Of a stretch of DNA of 20,880 bases, positions 6,674-14,240 are shown in pieces. The stretch spans positions 1 through 20,880 of the forward strand of contig CALRPY020000075.1 in assembly GCA_943370145.1 (NCBI GenBank), given 5' to 3'. This DNA comes from Ga0077536 sp943370145 (GTDB lineage Bacteria; Pseudomonadota; Gammaproteobacteria; Ga0077536). The notes under the pieces are model-generated. The model saw only the letters and a list, made by a program, of their open reading frames with translations. It searched no databases and was not told the origin of the DNA. Both the position numbers and the translations under genes were made by a program. Numbering within the stretch: position 1 is the stretch's first letter; the number at the start of each line of letters is the position of its first letter.

Positions 6674-8403
6674 CACGCGAGCTCCCGGTCGCTGGCGGTG
6701 GACGGCGCGAGGTGCATTTCGTGCTGCCCCTTGCCGGCCGCAATCATCGGGTAGACGTTCTCGGACTGATCGGTGATGAAGTCCATCAGTACCAGCCGGT
6801 TCTTCATTGCGAACGCCTCGTGCAGCGCGCCCTCGACGTCTTCCGGCTTCTCGATGCGCATGCCGACGTGGCCGAAGGCCTCCGCGAGCTTCACGAAGTC
6901 GGGCAGCGCGTCCATGTACGAATGCGAGTAACGGCGGTCGTAGAAGAACTCCTGCCACTGCCGCACCATGCCCATGTAGCGGTTGTTCAGGCTCACGACC
7001 TTGATTGGCAGGTCGTACTGCAGGCAGGTCGACAGTTCCTGCACGCACATCACGAAGCTCGCCTCGCCGGTGACGCAGGCGACCTGCGCATCGGGGAATG
7101 CGAGCTGCACGCCCATCGCCGACGGCAGGCCGAAGCCCATCGTGCCGAGGCCGCCGGAGTTGATCCAGCGCCGCGGCTGGTCGAACTTGTAGAACTGTGC
7201 CGCCCACATCTGGTGCTGGCCGACGTCGGACGTGATGTAGGCATCGCCCTTCGTCTCGCGCCACAGCGCCTCGATCACCGCCTGCGGCTTGATCAGCTTG
7301 CTGGTCTTGTCATAGCGCAGGCAGTCGAGCTTCTGCCACTCCCGGATCTGCTTCCACCACGCGTCGTTCTGGCGGTCGACCGGCTGCACGTTCGCTTCCT
7401 GCAGCTGGCGGTTCAGTTCGGACAGCACGTTGGTCACCCCGCCGACGATAGGCACGTCGACGCGGACGTTCTTGGAGATCGACGCCGGGTCGATGTCGAT
7501 GTGGACGATCTTCGCGTACGGACAGAACTTCGCGAGGTCGCCGGTGACGCGGTCGTCGAAGCGCGCGCCGATGGCGATCAGCACGTCGCAGTGGTGCATC
7601 GCCATGTTCGACTCGTAGGTGCCGTGCATGCCGAGCATGCCGATGAACTGCGGGTCGGTGGCCGGATAGGCGCCGAGGCCCATCAGCGTGTTCGTCACGG
7701 GATAGCCGAGCAGGCGCGCGAACTGGGTCAGCTCGTTCGCCGCGTTGTCGAGGATCACGCCGCCGCCGGTGTAGATCATCGGGCGCTCGGCGCCCATGAT
7801 CAGCTGGGCCGCCTTCTTGATCTGGCCCGGGTGGCCGCGGGTGTTCGGCTTGTACGAGCGGATGTCGACCGATTCCGGGTAGTGATATTCGGTGACGTTC
7901 GCGGTGACGTCCTTCGGGATGTCCACGACGACCGGGCCCGGCCGGCCGGAGGTGGCCACGAAGAAGGCCTTCTTGATCGTGACGGCCAGGTCCTCCACGC
8001 GCTCGACGAGGAAGTTGTGCTTCACGCAGGGCCGCGTGATGCCGATCGAATCGACTTCCTGGAAGGCGTCGTTGCCAATTAGGTGCGTCGGCACCTGGCC
8101 GGTGAACACCACCAGCGGGATGGAGTCCATGTAGGCGGTCGCGATGCCGGTCACGGCATTCGTCGCGCCCGGGCCCGAGGTGACCAGCACCACGCCGGGC
8201 TTGCCGGTGGCGCGCGCATAGCCGTCGGCGGCGTGGGTCGCGCCCTGCTCGTGGCGGACCAGGATGTGCTTCAGGGTGTCCTGTTTGTAGAGTTCGTCAT
8301 AGATGTGCAGCACGGCCCCGCCGGGGTAGCCGAACACGAACTCGACGCCTTCATCGATCAGGGCGCGCACGAAGATTTCGGCGCCCCGCAATTTCTCGCT
8401 CAT
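6673..8403 (-). CDS. ilvB: Acetolactate synthase large (catalytic) subunit
   Basis: This subunit uses thiamine diphosphate (ThDP) and FAD to join two pyruvates, or pyruvate and 2-oxobutyrate, in the first common step of branched-chain amino acid synthesis. It has 576 residues, the usual length. The N-terminal domain shows 'VRHEQGATHAADGYARA' with catalytic Glu52. The central FAD-binding domain starts near residue 190. The C-terminal ThDP domain contains 'GLGTMGFGLPSAMG' and the motif 'TGEASFVMCVQEL ... LNNRYMG'. The usual GDGS is GEAS here (Gly446-Ser449). GEGS-type variants are common in this family, so activity is not in doubt, but the Ala is less usual. The ATG at 8403 heads the ilvBNC operon, with a likely promoter at 8565-8593. 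ilvI would be an equally valid symbol. Confidence 0.96.
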   Translation of the reverse strand: MSEKLRGAEIFVRALIDEGVEFVFGYPGGAVLHIYDELYKQDTLKHILVRHEQGATHAADGYARATGKPGVVLVTSGPGATNAVTGIATAYMDSIPLVVFTGQVPTHLIGNDAFQEVDSIGITRPCVKHNFLVERVEDLAVTIKKAFFVATSGRPGPVVVDIPKDVTANVTEYHYPESVDIRSYKPNTRGHPGQIKKAAQLIMGAERPMIYTGGGVILDNAANELTQFARLLGYPVTNTLMGLGAYPATDPQFIGMLGMHGTYESNMAMHHCDVLIAIGARFDDRVTGDLAKFCPYAKIVHIDIDPASISKNVRVDVPIVGGVTNVLSELNRQLQEANVQPVDRQNDAWWKQIREWQKLDCLRYDKTSKLIKPQAVIEALWRETKGDAYITSDVGQHQMWAAQFYKFDQPRRWINSGGLGTMGFGLPSAMGVQLAFPDAQVACVTGEASFVMCVQELSTCLQYDLPIKVVSLNNRYMGMVRQWQEFFYDRRYSHSYMDALPDFVKLAEAFGHVGMRIEKPEDVEGALHEAFAMKNRLVLMDFITDQSENVYPMIAAGKGQHEMHLAPSTASDRELA

Positions 8404-8450
8404 GGCTTGTCCTCACTATGTTGCAGCAAGTGCCGCGACCCGGACCTCGG

Positions 8451-8468
8451 CCTCCGCGGTAGCGGAGG
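8451..8468 (-). promoter_or_regulatory. Hairpin in the ilvB 5' leader
   Basis: A perfect 7-bp stem (CCTCCGC/GCGGAGG) with a 4-base loop lies 48 bases before the ilvB start. No leader peptide rich in Ile, Val or Leu is seen between the likely promoter and ilvB, so classic attenuation is not supported. A structural or translational role is possible. Confidence 0.3.
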
Positions 8469-8564
8469 GAAGTGGCGGCTCGTCGCCAGGGCCTCGTGAG
8501 CCCCGGCTCGGCGTTCGTCCCGTGGTGGACCCGGCGCAGGCGCCACGGTCCGGAGGGGGCTGGC

Positions 8565-8593
8565 ACGATAATTTGATTTGGCGGCTGGTTCAA
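8565..8593 (-). promoter_or_regulatory. Candidate sigma-70 promoter for ilvBNC
   Basis: On the minus strand TTGAAC (8588-8593) and TATCGT (8565-8570) are separated by exactly 17 bp in the AT-richest part of the ilvB-proS divergent region. This gives 4/6 matches to each consensus hexamer and a leader of about 155 bases. No other pair in the region is better. The proS promoter was not confidently identified. Confidence 0.45.
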
Positions 8594-8682
8594 GGCGGAA
8601 ACCCGCAGTTCCCGCAAATTCACGTTTTCCTCCGCCGGGGTTTTCGCTGAGAATGCCCCCCTCCCGGATTGAAGCGAAGCCC

Positions 8683-10395
8683 ATGCGAATCTCGAACCTG
8701 CTCCTGCCCACCCTGCGCGAATCCCCGGCCGATGCGGAAGTCATCAGCCATCAACTGATGCTCCGCGCCGGCATGATCCGGCAGCTCGCCTCCGGCATCT
8801 ACACCTGGTTGCCGCTGGGCCTGCGGGTCCTGCGCAAGGTCGAGGCCATCGTCCGCGACGAAATGGACCGCGCCGGCGCCCAGGAGGTGCTGATGTCGGG
8901 GGTGCTGCCGGCGGAGCTGTGGCAGGAGTCCGGGCGCTGGGACAAGTACGGGCCGGAACTGCTGCGCCTGACCGACCGCCACGACCGGCCGTTCTGCCTC
9001 GGCCCGACCCACGAAGAGGTCATCACCGACCTCATCCGCCGCGAGATCAAGAGCTACAAGCAGCTGCCGGCGAATTTCTACCAGATCCAGACCAAATTCC
9101 GGGACGAGGTCCGGCCGCGCTTCGGCATCATGCGGGCCCGCGAATTCCTGATGAAGGATGCCTACTCCTTCCACATCGACCGCGCGTCGCTGGAGGAGAC
9201 CTACCAGCAGATGTACGCGACCTACTCGCGCATCTTCGACCGCATCGGCCTGTCCTGGCGCGCGGTGCTCGCGGACACCGGCAACATCGGCGGCTCGAAG
9301 TCGCACGAATTCCACGTGCTGGCCGATTCGGGCGAGGACCTCATCGCGTTCTCGACCACCGGCGACTTCGCCGCCAACGTCGAGCTGGTGCCCGCGCCGG
9401 TCCCGGCCGGGGCGCGCCCCGCGCCGGCCGAAGCGCTGGCCGAGGCCGACACGCCGACCCAGCACTCGGTCGAGGAAGTCGCCGGCTTCCTCGGCGTCGC
9501 GCCGGGCCGGGTGCTGAAGACCCTGGTCGTCGGCGCCGAGGACGGCGGCCTCATCGCGCTGGTGGTGCGCGGCGACCACGAACTGAACGCGGTGAAGGCC
9601 CAGGCCCTGCCCGGCGTCGCCCACCCGCTGCGCTTCGCGAAGCCCCACGAGATCGAGGCCGCGTTCGGCTGCGGCCCGGGCACGCTGGGCCCGGTCGGGA
9701 TCAAGGTGCCGATGCTGGTGGACCACGCGGCGGCACAGGTCGCGGACTTCGTCTGCGGCGCGAACGTCGCCGGCAAGCACCTGCGCGGCGTCAACTGGGG
9801 CCGGGACCTGCCGGAACCGCAGGTCGCGGACCTCCGCAACGTCGTCGCCGGCGACCCGAGCCCGGACGGCAACGGCGTGCTCGAGATCAAGCGCGGCATC
9901 GAGGTCGGCCACATCTTCCAGCTCGGCACGAAGTACAGCGAGGCGATGAAGGCCGCGGTGCTCGACGAGAAAGGCAGTTCGGTGACGATGACGATGGGCT
10001 GCTACGGCATCGGCGTGTCGCGCATCGTCGCCTCCGCGATCGAGCAGAACCACGACGACAAGGGCATCGTGTTCCCAGTGTCGATCGCGCCGTTCACGGT
10101 GGCGGTGGCGCCCATCCACATGCACAAGTCGGAGCGCCTGCGCGCGGCGGCGGAAGCGCTCTACAAGCGCCTTGCCGACGCGGGGCTCGACGTCCTCTTC
10201 TACGACAGGAACGAACGCCCCGGCGTGATGTTCGCCGACCTCGAACTCATCGGCGTGCCCTACCGCCTCGTGATCAGCGACCGCGGCCTCGACAAGGGCA
10301 CGCTGGAGTACAAGGCGCGCACCGACGACGAGGCGCAGGACATCCCGCTCGAAGAGGCCGTGTCACTGATCGTCGGCAAGCTGCCGCGGAATTGA
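8683..10395 (+). CDS. proS: Prolyl-tRNA synthetase (bacterial type, with editing domain)
   Basis: This class II aminoacyl-tRNA synthetase charges tRNA-Pro in the cytoplasm. The 570-residue product starts MRISNLLLPTLRESPADAEV, matching the start of bacterial ProS proteins. Early motifs are 'LMLRAGMIRQLASGIYTWLP', 'GPTHEEVITDLIRREI' and motif 2 'FRDEVRPRFGIMRAREF'. Residues of about 225-400 form the inserted YbaK-like editing domain that removes mischarged alanine ('VLKTLVVGAED', 'ELNAVKAQAL'). Motif 3 is 'GCYGIGVSRIVASAIEQ', and the C-terminal 100 residues are the anticodon-binding domain. The ATG at 8683 is chosen by family alignment; an in-frame ATG at 8653 would add ten residues. The gene diverges from ilvB, and the acyl-CoA dehydrogenase gene follows after 40 bp. 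Confidence 0.97.
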   Translation: MRISNLLLPTLRESPADAEVISHQLMLRAGMIRQLASGIYTWLPLGLRVLRKVEAIVRDEMDRAGAQEVLMSGVLPAELWQESGRWDKYGPELLRLTDRHDRPFCLGPTHEEVITDLIRREIKSYKQLPANFYQIQTKFRDEVRPRFGIMRAREFLMKDAYSFHIDRASLEETYQQMYATYSRIFDRIGLSWRAVLADTGNIGGSKSHEFHVLADSGEDLIAFSTTGDFAANVELVPAPVPAGARPAPAEALAEADTPTQHSVEEVAGFLGVAPGRVLKTLVVGAEDGGLIALVVRGDHELNAVKAQALPGVAHPLRFAKPHEIEAAFGCGPGTLGPVGIKVPMLVDHAAAQVADFVCGANVAGKHLRGVNWGRDLPEPQVADLRNVVAGDPSPDGNGVLEIKRGIEVGHIFQLGTKYSEAMKAAVLDEKGSSVTMTMGCYGIGVSRIVASAIEQNHDDKGIVFPVSIAPFTVAVAPIHMHKSERLRAAAEALYKRLADAGLDVLFYDRNERPGVMFADLELIGVPYRLVISDRGLDKGTLEYKARTDDEAQDIPLEEAVSLIVGKLPRN

Positions 10396-10435
10396 AGCAC
10401 GCGCGGGCCGCCGCCGCGCAGGGGAGACGACACGC

Positions 10436-11584
10436 ATGTCCGCCTTGAACGAACAGCAGCGCATGATGGTCGAGTCCGCGCGACGCTACGTGCACGCGCG
10501 CGTCATCGAACCACGGCTCGACCAGGCCCTCGATCGCACCGCGGAATTCCCGCACGCTGTGCTGCGCGAACTGTGGGAGCAGGGCCTGCTCAACCTCGAA
10601 CTCCCGGAGGACGTCGGCGGCGCCGGCCTGTCCTGCCACGACCACGCCCTGGTCCTCGAGGAAATCAACTACGGCTGCCTCGGCATCGGCACGTCGGCGG
10701 TCGCCAACAGTCTCGCGGCACTGCCGGTCATGCTCTGCGACAACGACGCCGCGCGGCGCAAATACCTGTCGATGCTGACGGCGGAGCCCCGTTTCGCCGC
10801 GTTCGCCTGCTCCGAGCCCGACGCGGGCTCGGATGTCGCGAACATGTCCACCCGCTACGCCGTCCACGGCGACACCTGCGTGCTGAACGGCCGCAAGCGC
10901 TGGATCACGAACGCGGACGTGGCTGATTTCTACGTCGTGTTCGCACGCGAACAGGGCAGCCGCGGACACCACGGGATTTCGGCCTTCGTCGTCGAGGCGG
11001 GCACGCCCGGCCTGCGCTGGGACAGCCTCATCCACAAGCTCGGCCAGCGCTGCTCGCACACGGGCGACGTGGTGCTGGAGGACGTCGAGGTGCCGCTCGC
11101 GAACCGCATCGCGGGCCCGGCGCACGGCTTCAAGCTCGCGATGGCCACCTTCGATCGCTCGCGCCCGTGGATCGCGGCCGGCGCGGCGGGCGTGATCCGC
11201 CGTGCGCGCGACGAGTCGGTGCGCTACGCGATGCAGCGCAAGACCTTCGGTGAAGCCATCGTCAACCACCAGATGGTGTCGGCGATGCTCGCCGACATGG
11301 AAATCGCCTACCAGGCGACGCGCCTGCTTTGTCTCGAAGCAGCGCGCGAGGTGGACGCGGGCAACCTGCGCGGCAGCCACAGCGCCTGCGCCAAGGCCTT
11401 CGGCGGGGACGCCGCGATGCGCGCGACCACCGACGCCGTGCAGGTCTTCGGCGGCTACGGCTACACGCAGGATTTCGTGGTCGAGAAACTCATGCGCGAC
11501 GCGAAGCTCCTGCAGATCTACGAGGGCACCTCGCAGGTCCAGCGCATGGTCATCGCCCGGGACCTCGTGCGGCAGTTCAGCTGA
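10436..11584 (+). CDS. Acyl-CoA dehydrogenase
   Basis: This flavoenzyme makes trans-2-enoyl-CoA from acyl-CoA and passes electrons to electron-transfer flavoprotein. At 382 residues it is the normal size of the short/medium-chain or branched-chain group. The N-terminal helical domain is followed by the flavin/CoA signature 'FACSEPDAGSDVANM' and the 'GRKRWITNADVADFYVVFA' segment. The C-terminal domain has 'RKTFGEAIVNHQMV', 'QVFGGYGYTQDFVVEKLMRDAK' and the catalytic-base motif 'IYEGTSQVQ' with Glu363. The ATG at 10436 has GGGGAGA about nine bases upstream. It may be co-transcribed with proS, 40 bp upstream, although the roles are unrelated. Chain-length or branched-substrate preference cannot be told from sequence. 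Confidence 0.94.
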   Translation: MSALNEQQRMMVESARRYVHARVIEPRLDQALDRTAEFPHAVLRELWEQGLLNLELPEDVGGAGLSCHDHALVLEEINYGCLGIGTSAVANSLAALPVMLCDNDAARRKYLSMLTAEPRFAAFACSEPDAGSDVANMSTRYAVHGDTCVLNGRKRWITNADVADFYVVFAREQGSRGHHGISAFVVEAGTPGLRWDSLIHKLGQRCSHTGDVVLEDVEVPLANRIAGPAHGFKLAMATFDRSRPWIAAGAAGVIRRARDESVRYAMQRKTFGEAIVNHQMVSAMLADMEIAYQATRLLCLEAAREVDAGNLRGSHSACAKAFGGDAAMRATTDAVQVFGGYGYTQDFVVEKLMRDAKLLQIYEGTSQVQRMVIARDLVRQFS

Positions 11585-11585
11585 G

Positions 11586-11607
11586 GCCGCGGAACCCACC
11601 CCGCGGC
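11586..11607 (+). terminator. Hairpin just after the acyl-CoA dehydrogenase stop
   Basis: Arms GCCGCGG and CCGCGGC with an 8-base loop begin two bases after the TGA. Only a short TT follows, so it is a weak terminator candidate. The palindrome copies further downstream have better T-runs. Confidence 0.35.
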
Positions 11608-11719
11608 TTCGGTCGTCCGCCTCTGCCGCACGACGCAAGGCCGTGCGACTCTTTGCCCATCCCGTCGCCAACTGGCTCGCGCCCGTCGTTGCCGGCGGGC
11701 TGTGCGATAGCCCCCGAGG

Positions 11720-11760
11720 GGAGAAAAGGTGTCAGATTTCAAATCTGACACCTTTTCTCC
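11720..11760. repeat. REP-like palindrome, copy 2 (extended to 41 nt)
   Basis: The 33-nt core (11724-11756) is identical to copy 1. Here the arms extend four more bases, GGAG on the left and CTCC on the right, giving 20-nt arms around a central C. It lies in the convergent gap between the acyl-CoA dehydrogenase and amidohydrolase genes. Confidence 0.9.
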
Positions 11761-11919
11761 GGCACCGCCGCGACAGCTGGCGCCGGCACGCTCACCGAAT
11801 CTCCGCCTCTGCCGCATGACGCAAGGCCGGGCGACTCTTTACCCATCCCGTCGCGGGAGCGGGGAAGGATCAGCCGCGCAGGTTGCTGGGAAATTGCTTT
11901 CCCGCCACCAACTGGCTGG

Positions 11920-11960
11920 GGAGAAAAGGTGTCAGATTTCAAATCTGACACCTTTTCTCC
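11920..11960. repeat. REP-like palindrome, copy 3 (41 nt)
   Basis: This is identical to copy 2 over all 41 bases. Outer flanks CCAACTG (upstream) and CAGTTGG (downstream) are also inverted with respect to each other, giving a nested dyad. Confidence 0.9.
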
Positions 11961-12118
11961 GGCACCGCCGCGACAGTTGGCGCCGGCACGCTCACCGAAT
12001 CTCCGCCTCTGCCGCACGACGCAGGGCCGGGCGACTCTTTGCCCATCCCGCCGCGGGAGAGGGAAAGAACAGCCGCGCAGGTTGCTGGGAAAGTGCTTTC
12101 CCGCCGCCAACTGGCTGG

Positions 12119-12159
12119 GGAGAAAAGGTGTCAGATTTCAAATCTGACACCTTTTCTCC
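12119..12159. repeat. REP-like palindrome, copy 4 (41 nt)
   Basis: This is identical to copies 2 and 3 over 41 bases. The outer inverted flanks CGCCAACTG and CAGCTGGCG differ at one position from perfect complementarity. Confidence 0.9.
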
Positions 12160-12206
12160 GGCACCGACGCGACAGCTGGCGCCGGCACGCTCACCGAGTC
12201 CCGAGG

Positions 12207-12221
12207 TGCTCGGTGGCCCAT
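12207..12221 (+). repeat. 15-nt dispersed motif, copy a
   Basis: TGCTCGGTGGCCCAT is present here 48 bp past copy 4 of the palindrome. Its exact reverse complement occurs at 20736-20750, near copy 5. A weaker relative, TGTTCGGTGGC, sits at 3816-3826 near copy 1. Confidence 0.5.
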
Positions 12222-12380
12222 GAGAACACGAACGCCGGAACCCGCGCCTGCCGGGGAGCTTCTTTCATGATGGCGGCGGCCGCAGGAAGCCCATCACCAT
12301 CGCGCACCAAGCCCCGAACGTTACGCTGCCTGCGTCAGCGCAACCTCACTAGCCGAGCGACGCCCCGTGACGGGCGAAGC

Positions 12381-14087
12381 TCAGCGCCGCCGCGCCAGCG
12401 GCCCCCGCGCCAGCCGGCCCGGCAGCGCGCCGGTGTGCACGCCGTCCTCGAGCAGCACTTCACCGTTGACGATGGTGGCCAGGATGCCGCGCGACTTCTG
12501 CACGAGCCTCTTCGCGCCGGCCGGCAGGTCGTGCACGACCTCGGGCATCAACGGCGACAGCGTCGCCGGATCGAATACGAGGAGATCGGCATTCATGCCT
12601 TCGCGCACGAGCCCGCGGTCGTGCAGCCCCCACGCAGTCGCGGTATCGTAAGTCACGAGGCGCACGGCTTCCTCCAGCGTGAACGCCTGCTTCTCCCGCA
12701 CCCAGTGCGAGATCAGGTGCGTCTGCAGAGAGGAATCCATGATCTGTGCGACATGCGCGCCCGAATCGGAGAAAGTCACGACGCTGCGCGGATGACGCAT
12801 CATCTCCAGCACGTGGTCCTGGTCCTCGTTCGCCAGCGGCTGGCGGAAGAAGACGTCGAAGTCGCGTTCGAGGGCGATGTCGATCATCGCGGTCACCGGG
12901 TCGACGCCGCGCTGCCGCGCGACCTCGTCCATGCGCTCCTCGTCGCCGATGTCATTGACCAGCCACACCCAGTCCCATTCGGGCGGGCGCGCCTCGGCGC
13001 CGACGATGGCCGGCCCTTCGTAGGGCCGGTTCGCCACCTCGACGAGCCGCCGCTTCCACGCCGGATCGCGTAACAGGGCCTTCTGCTCGTCGAGCGGCTT
13101 CGCGCGCAGTTCGCGCCAGCCTTCCCAGGCATCGAAGGGCGTGTGGGTCTTGAACGACATCAGGGTCGACAGATGCCGGCTGTGCGCCTGGACGAAGATC
13201 CGCCCCCCGGCGCGCGCCGCCTCGTTCGCGACCTCGTAGAAAGGTCGCCACACCTCGGGCGCGATACGCGTGCTGAACATGCCGAAGGTCAGCGGCCGAC
13301 CCGATTCCACCGTGAGATTGACCAGGCGTTCGAAGTAGTCGCGCTGGCGCTCGGGCTTGCGGCCCGGCGTCTCGCTCGCGATCTCGAAAATCCCGGCGCC
13401 GGTCTCGCCCATCGCGTTGACAAGCGTGCGCACCTCGTCCCACGACGCGACGCGGCTCGCGACCGGGCGGTCGTCTGAGGTCAGGTGGTTGTAGGTGCGC
13501 GAGGTCGAGAAGCCGATGGCGCCGGCGCGAATCGCGGACTGCAGCTCGTGGCGCATGCGCCGCAGTTCGTCGTCGGTCGCCTGTTCCGAGAATGCGCGCT
13601 CGCCCATTGCCCAGGTGCGCAGGGCCGAATGACCGATGTAACCACCGTAGTTGATGCCCTTGGGCAGCGCGTCGACGACGTCCAGGAATTCCGCGAAGGT
13701 TTCCCAGCGCCAGTCGATGCCGGCGAGCATTGCCTCGCGCGGCAGATCCTCGGCGCGCTCGAGATTGCGGAAGACGAAGTCCGCATCCGCCGCCGCGCAG
13801 GGCGCGAGCGTAAAGCCGCAATTGCCCATGATCGCGGTGGTCACGCCGTGGTAGCACGACGACGCGCCGATCTGGTCCCAGAACACCTGCGCGTCCATGT
13901 GGGTGTGACCATCGACGAAGCCGGGGGTGACGACGAGGCCGCTGGCGTCGATCGTGCGCCGCGCCGCACCGGTGATGCGGCCAATCGTAGCGATCCGGCC
14001 GCTGGCGATGCCGACATCGGCCGGATAGGCGGCGCCGCCCGAACCGTCGACGACCATGCCGTGCCGGATGACGAGATCGTATTGCAT
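12381..14087 (-). CDS. N-acyl-D-amino-acid deacylase family amidohydrolase
   Basis: This 568-residue metal-dependent hydrolase belongs to the D-aminoacylase/dihydroorotase-like amidohydrolase family. It has no signal peptide, so it should be cytoplasmic. The small beta-domain opens MQYDLVIRHGMVVDGSGG, followed by 'VTPGFVDGHTHMD' with metal ligands His61 and His63. 'IMGNCGFTLAPC' contains Cys90, which matches the zinc-binding Cys typical of D-aminoacylases. 'VTFSDSGAH' near the C-terminal part of the barrel supplies the catalytic Asp. The ATG at 14087 has GAAGG six bases upstream; the in-frame start at 14147 has no support. Probable substrates are N-acyl-D-amino acids or related amides, but many relatives are uncharacterised. 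It diverges from the metallo-hydrolase gene and converges on the repeat array. Confidence 0.88.
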   Translation of the reverse strand: MQYDLVIRHGMVVDGSGGAAYPADVGIASGRIATIGRITGAARRTIDASGLVVTPGFVDGHTHMDAQVFWDQIGASSCYHGVTTAIMGNCGFTLAPCAAADADFVFRNLERAEDLPREAMLAGIDWRWETFAEFLDVVDALPKGINYGGYIGHSALRTWAMGERAFSEQATDDELRRMRHELQSAIRAGAIGFSTSRTYNHLTSDDRPVASRVASWDEVRTLVNAMGETGAGIFEIASETPGRKPERQRDYFERLVNLTVESGRPLTFGMFSTRIAPEVWRPFYEVANEAARAGGRIFVQAHSRHLSTLMSFKTHTPFDAWEGWRELRAKPLDEQKALLRDPAWKRRLVEVANRPYEGPAIVGAEARPPEWDWVWLVNDIGDEERMDEVARQRGVDPVTAMIDIALERDFDVFFRQPLANEDQDHVLEMMRHPRSVVTFSDSGAHVAQIMDSSLQTHLISHWVREKQAFTLEEAVRLVTYDTATAWGLHDRGLVREGMNADLLVFDPATLSPLMPEVVHDLPAGAKRLVQKSRGILATIVNGEVLLEDGVHTGALPGRLARGPLARRR

Positions 14088-14240
14088 GCGCGTGCCTTCG
14101 CTGTGGCTGTGGAAGGGCCAGCGTAGCAATTCCGCCGCGAGGGGCAAACCGGCGCGGCGTCCTCCCGCACGGATGTCCGCGCACGTCCGCTACACTGCGA
14201 CAACGCACCCGTGAATGCTCATCCATCCGGAGGAAAGCTG

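Larger units (their letters stand above)
11613..12200. repeat. Tandem array of about 200-bp units, each with the REP-like palindrome
   Basis: Two complete units (about 11720-11919 and 11920-12118) are roughly 93% alike by eye, with 200- and 199-base spacing between palindromes. A partial unit precedes them, in which 'CTCTGCCGCACGACGCAAGG' recurs but about 50 bp between 'CCCATCCCGTCGC' and 'AACTGGCT' are missing. Another partial unit follows at 12119-12200. Each full unit holds the palindrome, a 'CTCACCGAATCTCCGCCTCTG' block, and a small GGGAAA/TTTCCC hairpin (11888-11903 and 12087-12102) whose stem is conserved while its loop differs. Frames open across the array are by-products of the repeat. 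The remainder of the gap to 12380 shows no gene. Confidence 0.9.

Noticed and set aside
6674..7264. N-terminal extension of ilvN
   Set aside because: It lies wholly inside ilvB. The ATG at 6673 gives the exact family N-terminus.
8404..8682. T-box or other amino-acid riboswitch upstream of ilvB or proS
   Set aside because: No T-box consensus or specifier-loop arrangement was found, and such leaders are rare in proteobacteria.
11613..12200. CRISPR array
   Set aside because: The period is about 200 bp, the DNA between palindromes is itself repeated rather than unique, and there are no cas genes.
11729..12223. Open frames reading through the tandem palindrome array
   Set aside because: They translate the same repeated DNA on both strands, lack ribosome binding sites and have no family features.
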